A stretch of DNA of 42,695 nt from Caryophanon sp036309765 (GTDB taxonomy: Bacteria > Bacillota > Bacilli > Bacillales_A > Planococcaceae): assembly GCA_036309765.1 (NCBI GenBank), contig JAXJTE010000191.1, positions 1 to 42,695 of the forward strand, given 5' to 3'. The notes beneath the pieces were generated by a model that made no database searches, had not been told where the DNA came from, and saw only the letters and a list, made by a program, of their open reading frames with translations. Shown one piece after another: positions 1 through 7,696 of the stretch. Both the position numbers and the translations under genes were made by a program. The stretch's first letter is position 1. The number at the start of each line of letters is the position of its first letter.

Positions 1-352
1 ACACAATATATAACGGCATGCCACCAAGCGTCGACGCCATCCATGCCGGAACGAATACTTCTACAACACTAAGCTGTACTGTAAAAAATAACGCACCGAT
101 GCCGACTTGCCATAATGCACGCGGGTCTGGGCGTTTGTCATAGCGAAACACGCGCAAGAACACATGTCGAACATCATCTGCAATAAACAAATTGATGAAA
201 AATGCACCGATGAAAAATAACGAAACCCCGAAAACCTCTGCTGCCATCCAATCAAACTGTGCACCGTTAAACAGCGCTGTCAGTGAACTTGCCATCACAA
301 ATGCGATCAATACATTTCTTACATAATACTCCACTAGTCGAGCAACTTTCAC
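1..352 (-). CDS. Hypothetical membrane protein, partial (runs off window start)
   Basis: An open frame with a GTG start at 350-352 runs to the window edge, giving about 117 residues of the N-terminus. An AGGAGG site at 359-364 lies six bases upstream of the GTG, which decides the start. The protein begins MKVARLVEYYVRNVLIAFVM and shows three likely membrane segments at about residues 12-27, 40-58 and 84-104. A charged loop between segments two and three contains DDVRHVFLRVFRYDKRPDP. The fold suggests a small polytopic inner-membrane protein, but I do not recognise a family. In B. subtilis the gene after phoR is polA; this is not polA. The C-terminus is outside the window. Confidence 0.6.
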   Translation of the reverse strand, partial: MKVARLVEYYVRNVLIAFVMASSLTALFNGAQFDWMAAEVFGVSLFFIGAFFINLFIADDVRHVFLRVFRYDKRPDPRALWQVGIGALFFTVQLSVVEVFVPAWMASTLGGMPLYIV

Positions 353-490
353 TCTACCCCTCCTACTAAACGTGTAAACTTATTTTTCTAGTATAGCAGA
401 AAAGATAGTATTCTCTAGTATTTTATTTTGCGATGCATTATTTTCTTTGCTATTCGTGACAACTTTTTGGAGGAGAACATTTCCAAACAA

Positions 491-521
491 AAAATAGCTG
501 CCCGAAATGAATCGGACAGCT
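491..521 (-). terminator. Intrinsic terminator downstream of phoR
   Basis: The arms 496-505 and 512-521 pair over 10 bp with one mismatch around a six-base loop. On the minus strand the hairpin is followed by a run of six T (490-495 region). It lies about 95 bases past the phoR stop and separates phoR from the partial membrane gene. Confidence 0.65.
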
Positions 522-615
522 GTTTTCGCTAATTTGTGTAAGTGGGGGTTTCACTACCTTCACTATACATCTTACATATAAAGTTGCTATGGACGAGGTG
601 TTAATGTTTTGTAAA

Positions 616-2151
616 TTACGATTTAGGAATACGCACCGTCATTTTCGTACCGACGCCGACTTCACTATCGACTTTAATTTTCCCGTCATGTGCCTCGATT
701 AAATGCTTCACGATTGCAAGCCCAAGCCCCGTACCACCAGAGTTTCGACTACGCGCACGATCAACGCGGTAAAAACGTTCAAAAATACGTGGAACTTCTG
801 CTGCCTCAATTCCTATACCTTCATCTTGAATTTCGACGATGCCATCTTCTTCATCCTCATATACGCGAATCGTCACGGTCGTGTTTTCAAGCGAGTAATT
901 AATCGCATTCGCAATTAAGTTCGTAAACACTTGCATTAGACGATTAGCATCACCTGCTACGATGACGTCGCTTGGCATATCGACCGCAAACTCCATATTT
1001 TTCTCCTCAAGCTTTGCCCCTGTTAAATCAGCCGCATTAATAACAATATCGCGCAAGCTCGTCTCCGTAATATCAACCGAGAAGCCGTGCTGTTCGATTT
1101 TTGACAGCTCCAGCAGCTCCTGCACAAGAATTTGAATGCGGTCGCTTTCCTTATAAATAATTTCTAAAAACGACAGCAGTAACGCCTCATCCTTATACGC
1201 ACCATCAAGCAGCGTCTCCGAAAATCCTTTGATCGATGTAATCGGTGTACGCAGCTCGTGTGACACATTCGCAACGAAATCTTTTCGAATTTGCTCAAGA
1301 CGCATGAGCTCCGTTACGTCATGAATAACGAGTACGACACCGAGCCAGCGACCGTGATCTCCGACGACCGGCGCACCATAAATTTCATTTTGGCGAATTT
1401 CATGCCCAATTTGCACCGACACTTGCTTACGTATCGGCGTTTCCGTTAAAAAGACGTGTTCAACGACTTCAACAATATCCGCTGGCAATGCGATGCTACG
1501 GAAGCCTTTGCCACGCACCTCATCATACGCATAGTTAAAACGCTTCAAAAACACGCGGTTTACGATTGAAATCGTTCCTTCACGCCCAATCATCATAAGC
1601 GAGCTGCCCATGTTTTCAACTAACGTCTTTAAGCGCTCTGCCTCAATTTCACGAATGGTCGTCATGTCCTGTAAATTACGCGCTAAAATATTTATCGACT
1701 TACTAAGCTGCGCCGTTTTACTTACACCGTTTTCAAATGCACGTGCGCGGTAATTGCCCTTTGCTAGCTCGAGCGCTGTTCGCGTCGCATTTTCAATTGG
1801 CTCAGTGAAAATGCGTACGGTGCGATTAATAACGATGCCGATAATAATAAACGCCACGAAGCTACAAAAAATCATCGCTACAAAGAAACGACTTTGCGCA
1901 ACGTCGAGCAGTGCTGCTGTATCTACATCAATAAGCGCGGTCACGAGACGATCCTGCTCTTCCTTGGTTAACGTTATGTCAATTTCTTTTAGCGTATCGT
2001 ATAAAACGCGCTCCTCTGCCGCAATCGAGCTGTTTAAATACTCGCCAATGTAAACAGGAAAAAGCTGACCTATGACGATGCCAAGGACAGCTAAAATAAT
2101 GCCAATAAGCGCCATGAATGACACAAAAAGGCGCGTGCTTAATGTTTTCAT
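616..2151 (-). CDS. phoR: Phosphate-responsive sensor histidine kinase PhoR
   Basis: A membrane histidine kinase of 511 residues that autophosphorylates and passes phosphate to PhoP. Visible order: TM1 (about 8-31), a short extracytoplasmic part (about 32-88), TM2 (89-109), HAMP (about 110-163), PAS (about 172-282), HisKA with SHELRTPITSIKGF (phospho-acceptor His298), and HATPase_c with N box NLIANAINYS (411-420), G1 DEGIGI (443-448) and G2 GGTGLGLAIV (472-481). The ATG overlaps the phoP stop in an ATGA, so the pair is translationally coupled. B. subtilis PhoR is longer (579 residues as recalled); the difference lies mainly in the external sensor, too short here for the PDC-like domain known from that protein. 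The assignment rests on domain order and synteny with phoP, mdh, icd and citZ; the signal sensed is inferred. Confidence 0.9.
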   Translation of the reverse strand: MKTLSTRLFVSFMALIGIILAVLGIVIGQLFPVYIGEYLNSSIAAEERVLYDTLKEIDITLTKEEQDRLVTALIDVDTAALLDVAQSRFFVAMIFCSFVAFIIIGIVINRTVRIFTEPIENATRTALELAKGNYRARAFENGVSKTAQLSKSINILARNLQDMTTIREIEAERLKTLVENMGSSLMMIGREGTISIVNRVFLKRFNYAYDEVRGKGFRSIALPADIVEVVEHVFLTETPIRKQVSVQIGHEIRQNEIYGAPVVGDHGRWLGVVLVIHDVTELMRLEQIRKDFVANVSHELRTPITSIKGFSETLLDGAYKDEALLLSFLEIIYKESDRIQILVQELLELSKIEQHGFSVDITETSLRDIVINAADLTGAKLEEKNMEFAVDMPSDVIVAGDANRLMQVFTNLIANAINYSLENTTVTIRVYEDEEDGIVEIQDEGIGIEAAEVPRIFERFYRVDRARSRNSGGTGLGLAIVKHLIEAHDGKIKVDSEVGVGTKMTVRIPKS

Positions 2152-2861
2152 ATCGCTTTTGGTTCCTCGAATTTATAACCGAGCCCACGAATCGTTTTAA
2201 TGAAAATCGGCTTGCGGCTATTTTCCTCGATTTTATCACGTAAATGGCTAATGTGTACGTCCACAATGCGCGTATCCCCTGCAAAATCGTAATTCCATAC
2301 AGCACTTAGCAGCTGATCACGCGTGAGTACACGGTTTTTATTTTCAATTAAATAAACGAGCAGTTCAAATTCTTTCGGTGTGAACTCTAATGATTCATCG
2401 TTTAATAACACTTCAAAACGGTCTGGATACACGCGAAGCCCATTAAACTCAAAGATTTTCTCTGCGGATTCTTGCTGTGATGCCACAACTTGCGGTGAAA
2501 AACGACGCAGTACAGCTTTCACACGCGCAATCACTTCACGCGGGCTAAACGGCTTTGTCATATAATCATCTGCCCCAAGCTCTAAGCCAAGCACTTTATC
2601 AAACTCATCATCACGCGCTGTTAACATAATAATCGGCGTATTCATTTTATGCATACGAATTTCTTTGCATACGTCCATGCCATCAAGCTTCGGTAACATA
2701 ACGTCAAGCAACAATAAATCAGGCTTTAACGACAATGCCATATCTAGCCCGGTTTGTCCGTCGTGCGCTAGCTCCACATTGTAGCCTGCTTGTTCTAAAT
2801 TGTACTTCAGTAACGTCGCAATCGATAATTCATCTTCTACTACTAAAATATTTTTTGTCAT
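2148..2861 (-). CDS. phoP: Response regulator PhoP (OmpR family)
   Basis: A 237-residue OmpR/PhoB-type regulator. The receiver domain (about 1-120) has the acidic pair E9 D10, phospho-acceptor D53 (LLDVMLPKLDG), and the conserved T in MLTARDD and K in YMTKPFSPRE. The C-terminal winged helix (about 138-234) contains EFTPKEFELLVYLIEN and the wing TIRGLGYKFE. The frame stays open 32 codons further upstream, but the ATG at 2859-2861 has GGAGG six bases upstream and starts at MTKNILVVEDE as in homologues, so that start is chosen. The stop overlaps the phoR start. Together with PhoR it controls phosphate-starvation genes in Bacillus. A perfect inverted repeat lies in the leader just before the ribosome site. 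Confidence 0.93.
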   Translation of the reverse strand: MTKNILVVEDELSIATLLKYNLEQAGYNVELAHDGQTGLDMALSLKPDLLLLDVMLPKLDGMDVCKEIRMHKMNTPIIMLTARDDEFDKVLGLELGADDYMTKPFSPREVIARVKAVLRRFSPQVVASQQESAEKIFEFNGLRVYPDRFEVLLNDESLEFTPKEFELLVYLIENKNRVLTRDQLLSAVWNYDFAGDTRIVDVHISHLRDKIEENSRKPIFIKTIRGLGYKFEEPKAI

Positions 2862-2881
2862 GATGTTCCTCCGATATTCGG

Positions 2882-2905
2882 TATTTGAAACCCCCATTTC
2901 AAATA
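2882..2905. repeat. Perfect 9-bp inverted repeat in the phoP leader
   Basis: TATTTGAAA at 2882-2890 and TTTCAAATA at 2897-2905 pair perfectly around a six-base C-rich spacer. The repeat ends 21 bases before the phoP start and 10 bases before its ribosome site. It could be a protein operator or an RNA hairpin that affects initiation; it does not look like the TTAACA-type direct repeats of PhoP boxes. Confidence 0.6.
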
Positions 2906-2967
2906 GGCCTTGCAAGGAAGCAATCGTTCTATATGCGAACGAGCTGTTTTTTATCAACTATATGCTT

Positions 2968-2976
2968 ATCATACCA
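2968..2976 (-). promoter_or_regulatory. Extended -10 promoter candidate for phoPR
   Basis: On the minus strand TGG precedes TATGAT, an extended -10 element, about 107 bases before the phoP ATG and after the citZ-icd-mdh transcription unit has been closed. No convincing -35 is seen. Predicted only. Confidence 0.35.
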
Positions 2977-3012
2977 TAACTTCTCATTATCTGAATAGTT
3001 CTGCATAGGCAC

Positions 3013-3060
3013 AAAAAAAGACGAAGCTATTCAAAAATTACTTTTTGAACAGCTCCGTCT
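3013..3060 (-). terminator. Intrinsic terminator of mdh
   Basis: Arms 3019-3037 and 3042-3060 form a near-perfect 19-bp hairpin. On the minus strand it is followed by a run of T (3013-3018). It starts a few bases after the mdh stop and separates mdh from phoP. Confidence 0.85.
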
Positions 3061-3066
3061 TCATTG

Positions 3067-4005
3067 TTATAGTAAAGCGTCTTTTACTTCACGAACTGCG
3101 TCTGCTGAAGCTTGCAGTTGCGCTTTTTCGTCCTCTGTTAACTCTAGCTCAAATATTTTCTCAATCCCGTTTGCACCAAGTAATGTCGGTACACCTAAGT
3201 ATAAATCATCAATACCATACTCACCTTGTAAGTACGCAATCGATGGTAAAATACGTTTTTGGTCTTTTAACATCGCTTCTGCCATTTCAACCATCGCCGC
3301 AGCTGGTGCGTAATACGCTGAACCGTTACCAAGTAAGCTTACGATTTCGCCGCCACCTTTACGCGTACGATCGACAATTGCATCTAGGCGCTCTTGTGAT
3401 AATAACGTCGTCAGTGGAATGCCGCCTGCGAACGAGTAACGAATAAGGGGTACCATCGTATCGCCGTGACCACCTAGTACAAATCCTGATACGTCTTTTA
3501 CCGATACGTGTAGCTCTTCTGCGATAAATGCACGGAAGCGAGCTGTATCAAGCACACCTGATTGACCAATTACGCGTTCTTTCGGGAAGCCCGTTTCTTT
3601 AAACATCGTATACGTCATTGCGTCTACTGGGTTCGTTAAAACGATGACGATCGACTCCGGTGCGTACTCTTTAATGTTTTTCGCTACGTCCGTCATTACT
3701 TTTTGGTTTGTTTGTACTAAATCATCACGCGTCATGCCCGGTTTACGCGCAATACCTGCTGTTACAAGGACGATGCTTGCCCCTGCGATGTCCGCATAGT
3801 TTGATGTACCGCTTACATATGAGTCAAAACCTTGAATCGGCGCTGTTTCCCACATATCAAGCGCTTTTCCTTTTGCCGGGTTTTCTTGTGCTGGAATGTC
3901 TACTAATACGACATCTCCAAGCTCTTTTTGTGCTGCTAAAAATGCAGCCGTCGCTCCTGTAAAACCACTACCAATAACCGCGATCTTTTTACGTTGTAAC
4001 GTCAT
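3067..4005 (-). CDS. mdh: Malate dehydrogenase (NAD)
   Basis: Cytosolic TCA-cycle enzyme that oxidises malate to oxaloacetate. It belongs to the LDH-like type 3 malate dehydrogenases. The 312 residues match the B. subtilis length. Visible features: Rossmann glycine motif IGSGFTGATAA (11-21), aspartate D36 of VDIP for NAD, substrate arginines R87 and R93 in ARKPGMTR, NPVD (126-129), the D153/R156 pair in GVLDTARFR and catalytic H180 in GGHGDTMVP. The frame extends seven codons further, but the ATG at 4003-4005 has AAGGGG nine bases upstream, so it is preferred. It lies downstream of icd behind a terminator, so transcription probably also starts from its own promoter in the 4006-4181 gap. Confidence 0.96.
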   Translation of the reverse strand: MTLQRKKIAVIGSGFTGATAAFLAAQKELGDVVLVDIPAQENPAKGKALDMWETAPIQGFDSYVSGTSNYADIAGASIVLVTAGIARKPGMTRDDLVQTNQKVMTDVAKNIKEYAPESIVIVLTNPVDAMTYTMFKETGFPKERVIGQSGVLDTARFRAFIAEELHVSVKDVSGFVLGGHGDTMVPLIRYSFAGGIPLTTLLSQERLDAIVDRTRKGGGEIVSLLGNGSAYYAPAAAMVEMAEAMLKDQKRILPSIAYLQGEYGIDDLYLGVPTLLGANGIEKIFELELTEDEKAQLQASADAVREVKDALL

Positions 4006-4045
4006 TTCAAAAATCCCCTTTGTCATTTCGTTTCATTTCTATATT

Positions 4046-4054
4046 ATTGTAACA
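4046..4054 (-). promoter_or_regulatory. Extended -10 promoter candidate for mdh
   Basis: Minus-strand TGTTACAAT about 41 bases before the mdh ATG. A second possible -10 (TATAAT) is at 4125-4130. Because a terminator follows icd, at least one promoter is expected in this gap. Neither candidate has a good -35. Confidence 0.35.
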
Positions 4055-4078
4055 TTCTGTATTTTTAACATAAACCTT

Positions 4079-4099
4079 TTTTCGTATATTTTACGAAAA
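4079..4099. repeat. Inverted repeat upstream of mdh
   Basis: TTTTCGTA (4079-4086) and TACGAAAA (4092-4099) pair perfectly around a five-base spacer, about 25 bases upstream of the extended -10 for mdh. Position and symmetry suggest an operator; no regulator is identified. Confidence 0.4.
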
Positions 4100-4181
4100 C
4101 TTTCATAATTTACATCGTACTTACATTATAGATATATAACCAAATTCCTAATTATCAGCTGAACACGTCGCTGCAAATATC

Positions 4182-4213
4182 AAAAAAACAGCTCCCTTCC
4201 GAGGAAGAGAGCT
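4182..4213 (-). terminator. Intrinsic terminator of icd
   Basis: Arms 4190-4199 and 4204-4213 pair with one mismatch. On the minus strand a run of seven T (4182-4188) follows. It is 37 bases past the icd stop. Confidence 0.8.
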
Positions 4214-4250
4214 ATTTTGCTAGATTATATTAGTATGTTAAATACGAATA

Positions 4251-5516
4251 TTAGAAGTTTTCGATTAAACGAGTAGCGAATTCAGAACATTTAACTTCTG
4301 TAGCGCCATCCATTAAACGTGCGAAGTCATAAGTTACATACTTAGAAGAGATTGTTTTCTCTACAGAGTTTGTAATTAAGTCCGCAGCTTCTTGCCATCC
4401 TAAGTGCTCAAGCATTAATACGCCTGATAATAATACTGAAGATGGGTTTACTTTATCTTGACCAGCATACTTCGGTGCAGTACCGTGAGTAGCTTCGAAA
4501 ATAGCGTGACCAGTTAAGTAGTTGATGTTAGCGCCTGGAGCGATACCAATACCACCAACTTGAGCAGCTAATGCGTCAGAAATGTAGTCACCGTTTAAGT
4601 TCATTGTAGCAACAACGTCAAACTCGTTTGGACGAGTTAAGATTTGTTGTAAGAAGATATCAGCGATTGAATCTTTTACGATGATTTTGCCTTCAGCTTC
4701 AGCTTTAGCTTGTGCTTCGTTAGCAGCAGCTTCGCCTTGCTCAGCTTTAATTGCATCGTATTGGTTCCAAGTGAATACTTTGTCGCCGAATTCAGCTTCA
4801 GCTACATCGTAACCCCATTGTTTGAATCCACCTTCAGTGAACTTCATGATGTTACCTTTGTGTACTAAAGTAACAGATGGTTTGTTGTGTTGAACTGCAT
4901 ACTCGATAGCAGAACGTACTAAACGCTCAGTACCTTCTTTAGATACAGGTTTGATACCTAAACCAGAAGTTTCTGGGAAGCGGATGTTTTTAACACCTAA
5001 TTCATCTTGTAAGAACGCTAATAATTTCTTTTGCTCGTCTGAACCAGCTTTGTACTCGATACCAGCGTAGATGTCTTCTGTGTTTTCACGGAAGATAACC
5101 ATGTTTACATCTTCAGGACGTTTAACTGGTGAAGGTACACCGTCAAAGTGACGTACTGGACGTAAGCAAACATAAAGGTCTAACTCTTGACGTAATGCTA
5201 CGTTAAGTGAACGGATACCGCCACCGATTGGAGTTGTTAAAGGACCTTTAATTGCGATTAAGTATTCGTTGATTTTTTCTAAAGTTTCTTTTGGTAACCA
5301 TTCGCCAGTTTGGTTGAATGCTTTTTCACCAGCTAAAACTTCTAACCATTCGATTTTCTTTTCGCCGTTATAAGCTTTTTCTACAGCCGCGTCGATTACG
5401 CGAGAAGCTGCTGCCCAGATATCTGGACCAATTCCGTCACCCTCGATGAAAGGAATTACTGGGTTGTTTGGTACGTTTAATACGCCGTTTTCAACTACAA
5501 TTTTGCCGTTTGTCAT
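4251..5516 (-). CDS. icd: Isocitrate dehydrogenase (NADP)
   Basis: Converts isocitrate to 2-oxoglutarate with NADP in the TCA cycle. The 421-residue protein matches the bacterial homodimeric type I family. Substrate and catalytic residues line up with those of the E. coli enzyme at a constant offset: S103, N105, R109, R119, R143, Y150 and K220. EGDGIGPD (25-32) and GTAPKYAG near the C-terminus belong to the nucleotide region. AGGAGG lies just upstream of the ATG. The gene follows citZ by 113 bases, which contain a strong hairpin without a T-run. Its codon choice is strongly biased (TTA, GTA, GAA, CGT), like rpsD and citZ, pointing to high expression. Confidence 0.97.
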   Translation of the reverse strand: MTNGKIVVENGVLNVPNNPVIPFIEGDGIGPDIWAAASRVIDAAVEKAYNGEKKIEWLEVLAGEKAFNQTGEWLPKETLEKINEYLIAIKGPLTTPIGGGIRSLNVALRQELDLYVCLRPVRHFDGVPSPVKRPEDVNMVIFRENTEDIYAGIEYKAGSDEQKKLLAFLQDELGVKNIRFPETSGLGIKPVSKEGTERLVRSAIEYAVQHNKPSVTLVHKGNIMKFTEGGFKQWGYDVAEAEFGDKVFTWNQYDAIKAEQGEAAANEAQAKAEAEGKIIVKDSIADIFLQQILTRPNEFDVVATMNLNGDYISDALAAQVGGIGIAPGANINYLTGHAIFEATHGTAPKYAGQDKVNPSSVLLSGVLMLEHLGWQEAADLITNSVEKTISSKYVTYDFARLMDGATEVKCSEFATRLIENF

Positions 5517-5544
5517 TGATAAATTGCCTCCTAATAATCGTAAA

Positions 5545-5584
5545 TCTAGGACTTTGCGAGAATACTTCTCACAACAGTCCTAGA
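5545..5584. other. Long intergenic hairpin between citZ and icd
   Basis: Outer arms 5545-5553 and 5576-5584 pair perfectly over 9 bp. They continue through three further pairs and an inner 5-bp stem (5558-5562 with 5566-5570), broken by one mismatch and one bulged base. No T-run follows on either strand, so it is unlikely to be a simple terminator. It may stabilise or process the citZ-icd transcript, or be bound by a protein. Confidence 0.6.
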
Positions 5585-5629
5585 CAGTTTAGCATATTTT
5601 TCTGAATTGTGCTATATGTGTAGAAAAGA

Positions 5630-6745
5630 TTAACGCTCTTCTACTGGCACATAAGTTTGCATATCTGGACCAACGTACTCAGCACGTGGACGGATTAAGC
5701 GGTTGTTTGCATATTGCTCTAAGATGTGAGCTACCCAACCTGAAGTACGAGATACTGCGAAGATTGGTGTGAATAAGTCATGCTCGATACCTAAAGAGTC
5801 ATATACTGACGCTGAGAAGAAGTCAACGTTAGCTGGTAATTTCTTTTGTTCTACGATCATGTCGTGGATTTTCACTGACATCTCGTATAATTCTGGCTTA
5901 CCAGTTAATTTTGTTAACTTTTCAGACATTACGCGTAAGTGTGGTGCACGTGGGTCTCCACCACGGTAAACGCGGTGACCGAAGCCCATGATTTTCTCTT
6001 TGTTGTCTAACTTGTTTTGTACCCAAGCTTCAACATTATCAAGAGAACCGATTTCAGTTAACATTTTCATAACTTGCTCGTTTGCGCCACCGTGTAATGG
6101 GCCTTTTAATGCGCCGATTGCAGCAGTAACACCAGAGTAAACGTCTGATAATGTCGCTACACATACACGTGCAGTGAATGTAGAAGCGTTTAATTCGTGG
6201 TCAGCGTGTAATACTAACGCTTTGTCGAATGCTTCGATCGCGATTGGAGCTGGCTCTTCGCCTGTTAACATGTATAAGAAGTTAGCTGCATAGCCTAATT
6301 CTGGTTTTGGAGCGATTGGCTCTTTGCCTTGACGTACGCGAGCAAAAGTAGTTACTACTGTACCGATTTTCGCTTGTAGGCGGATCGCTTTACGGTAGTT
6401 TGCTTCTGTTTCCATTACGTCTGCTTCTTCGTCAAATGAACCAAGCATTGATACAGCTGTACGTAATGCAGCCATTGGGTGAACTGTATTAAGTGGCATA
6501 GACTTGAATAAGTCAGTGATTGCCGCTGGAACGTCCATGTTCGCTGCTAATTCAGCTTTAAATTCAGCTAATTCAGTTGCGTTTGGTAAACGTGTGTTCC
6601 AAAGTAAGAATACTACTTCTTCAAAAGAAGCGTTGTTTGTTAAGTCGTCGATTCCGTAACCAACGTAAGTTAATGTGTCGTCGATGATTGAGCTGATTTT
6701 AGACTCAGCAGCTACAATTCCTTCTAAACCTTTTGTTGCTGACAT
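5630..6745 (-). CDS. citZ: Citrate synthase
   Basis: Condenses acetyl-CoA and oxaloacetate to citrate. The 371-residue protein is of the short Gram-positive type. Catalytic and substrate residues are visible: H183 in ADHELNAS, H218 in GPLHGGAN, H257 in GFGHRVY, R266 in DPRAPHLR and D308 in VDFFSASVYD. An AAGGGAGAG site lies before the ATG. A good sigma-A promoter with a 17-bp spacer lies about 100 bases upstream, with a partial cre-like site overlapping the predicted start of transcription, consistent with carbon control as known for B. subtilis citZ. It is the first gene of citZ-icd-(mdh). Confidence 0.96.
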   Translation of the reverse strand: MSATKGLEGIVAAESKISSIIDDTLTYVGYGIDDLTNNASFEEVVFLLWNTRLPNATELAEFKAELAANMDVPAAITDLFKSMPLNTVHPMAALRTAVSMLGSFDEEADVMETEANYRKAIRLQAKIGTVVTTFARVRQGKEPIAPKPELGYAANFLYMLTGEEPAPIAIEAFDKALVLHADHELNASTFTARVCVATLSDVYSGVTAAIGALKGPLHGGANEQVMKMLTEIGSLDNVEAWVQNKLDNKEKIMGFGHRVYRGGDPRAPHLRVMSEKLTKLTGKPELYEMSVKIHDMIVEQKKLPANVDFFSASVYDSLGIEHDLFTPIFAVSRTSGWVAHILEQYANNRLIRPRAEYVGPDMQTYVPVEER

Positions 6746-6828
6746 AGGATAATCTCTCCCTTTTCTGTTTGTATTTAGCCGGCCACTGCTCTTGACCTGT
6801 ACTAATTGTTCTGTTCATGAACCGATAA

Positions 6829-6842
6829 ATAAATCGCTTACA
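6829..6842 (-). promoter_or_regulatory. Candidate cre (CcpA) site at citZ
   Basis: Minus-strand TGTAAGCGATTTAT matches 12 of 14 positions of the cre consensus TGWNANCGNTNWCA; the last two bases differ. It begins just after the -10 element, where CcpA binding would block transcription. In B. subtilis citZ is CcpA-repressed. By-eye match only. Confidence 0.35.
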
Positions 6843-6847
6843 TTCAC

Positions 6848-6876
6848 ATTATAATCATTTTTGACGGCTTTGTGAA
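6848..6876 (-). promoter_or_regulatory. Sigma-A promoter of citZ
   Basis: Minus-strand TTCACA (6871-6876) and a perfect TATAAT (6848-6853) are separated by exactly 17 bases. Predicted transcription start is near 6841, leaving a leader of about 95 bases. Confidence 0.7.
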
Positions 6877-7107
6877 TGCCCTGACTAACTTTAATGAAAA
6901 AAATGATTTTTCGATTGATTTTATATTTTTTTCGAGAATAAAAATACTTCTAATTATTTTTATCTTTCGTCTTAAAAGCGGTTTATAGGCGTTTTTTTGA
7001 AAGGAACAAACTGTTTTTCAATACCTCTTTTTTATTTCACGACGCATTTTCGCAACATTTTTTTGTCGAAAAAACCGCATTTTGCTCACAGCATTTTTAC
7101 ACGCTCA
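6877..7107. other. AT-rich gene-free stretch upstream of the citZ promoter
   Basis: About 230 bases between the fxsA terminator and the citZ promoter. It is rich in A and T tracts and holds no open frame with a ribosome site. It may carry upstream regulator sites for citZ (CcpC-type ATAA-N7-TTAT boxes were looked for, none convincing). Nothing else is seen. Confidence 0.5.
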
Positions 7108-7140
7108 TGAAAAAGGCGCTCTGTTTATAACAGAACGCCT
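7108..7140 (-). terminator. Intrinsic terminator of fxsA
   Basis: Arms 7114-7125 and 7129-7140 form a 12-bp hairpin with one mismatch and a three-base loop. A/T runs on both sides make it able to work in both directions. It begins right after the fxsA stop. Confidence 0.8.
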
Positions 7141-7144
7141 CTTT

Positions 7145-7537
7145 TTAACGCTGTACAATAACAACAGATGCATTTTTCATCTGTTTGCGCAATGATTTAT
7201 ACATCATTTTTTGCACAAACTTGCGCGTAAATGGTAAAACGAAAATCAAGCCAATGATGTCGGTTAAAAAGCCCGGTAAAATTAAAATAATTGCCCCGAT
7301 TAAGACGCATGCTGCATTGAGCGCAGCCGGCCCTGGTGCTTGCCCGCTTTGTAACGATCCTTGTAAATTGCGAATTGCTTGGAAGCCTTGCTTTTTCGCA
7401 AGCACGGCACCAAGTATACCTGTTGCAATCATAATAAACACCGTCCATAAAATGCCGACTTGATTACCAAGCAGCAATAACAATACGATTTCTGCTAACG
7501 TGACGCCAATTAACGCGACGCCTAATTTTTTCAACAT
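7145..7537 (-). CDS. fxsA: FxsA-family membrane protein
   Basis: A 130-residue integral membrane protein of the FxsA (YtwI) family. The E. coli member, when overproduced, relieves phage T7 exclusion by the F plasmid; the normal role is unknown. Three to four hydrophobic segments (about 6-21, 24-41, 71-98 with a break) and the family signature GILGAVLAKKQGF followed by LPGFLTDIIGLIFVLP are visible. An ATG two codons earlier (7541-7543) abuts the AAGAAGG site directly; the ATG at 7535-7537 has six bases of spacing and gives MLKKLGVALIG, so it is preferred. It sits between citZ and pyk as ytwI does in B. subtilis, but the adjacent ytvI is missing. Confidence 0.88.
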   Translation of the reverse strand: MLKKLGVALIGVTLAEIVLLLLLGNQVGILWTVFIMIATGILGAVLAKKQGFQAIRNLQGSLQSGQAPGPAALNAACVLIGAIILILPGFLTDIIGLIFVLPFTRKFVQKMMYKSLRKQMKNASVVIVQR

Positions 7538-7647
7538 ATTCATCCTTCTTTCTATTAATTCATGACGTGTCGTCGATTACTTTCTACTATTACATACGTA
7601 GCATAGCGAAAAAAGTTTCACGAAACAAAGAAAGCGACTTCTAAAAT

Positions 7648-7681
7648 GAAAAAACGACGGCATGGTGTAGCACCACGTCGT
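7648..7681 (-). terminator. Intrinsic terminator of pyk
   Basis: Stem 7654-7659 with 7676-7681 and 7663-7667 with 7671-7675, with a three-base bulge, then a run of six T on the minus strand. It lies 15 bases after the pyk stop. Confidence 0.8.
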
Positions 7682-7696
7682 CATCTTTCGTTTCAA

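Noticed and set aside
61..264. A 67-codon minus-strand frame near the window start
   Set aside because: It lies in another frame of the partial membrane protein, which has the ribosome site and coherent membrane segments.
5545..5584. citZ-icd hairpin as an ordinary terminator
   Set aside because: No T-run on either strand after the stem, and citZ and icd are expected to be cotranscribed.
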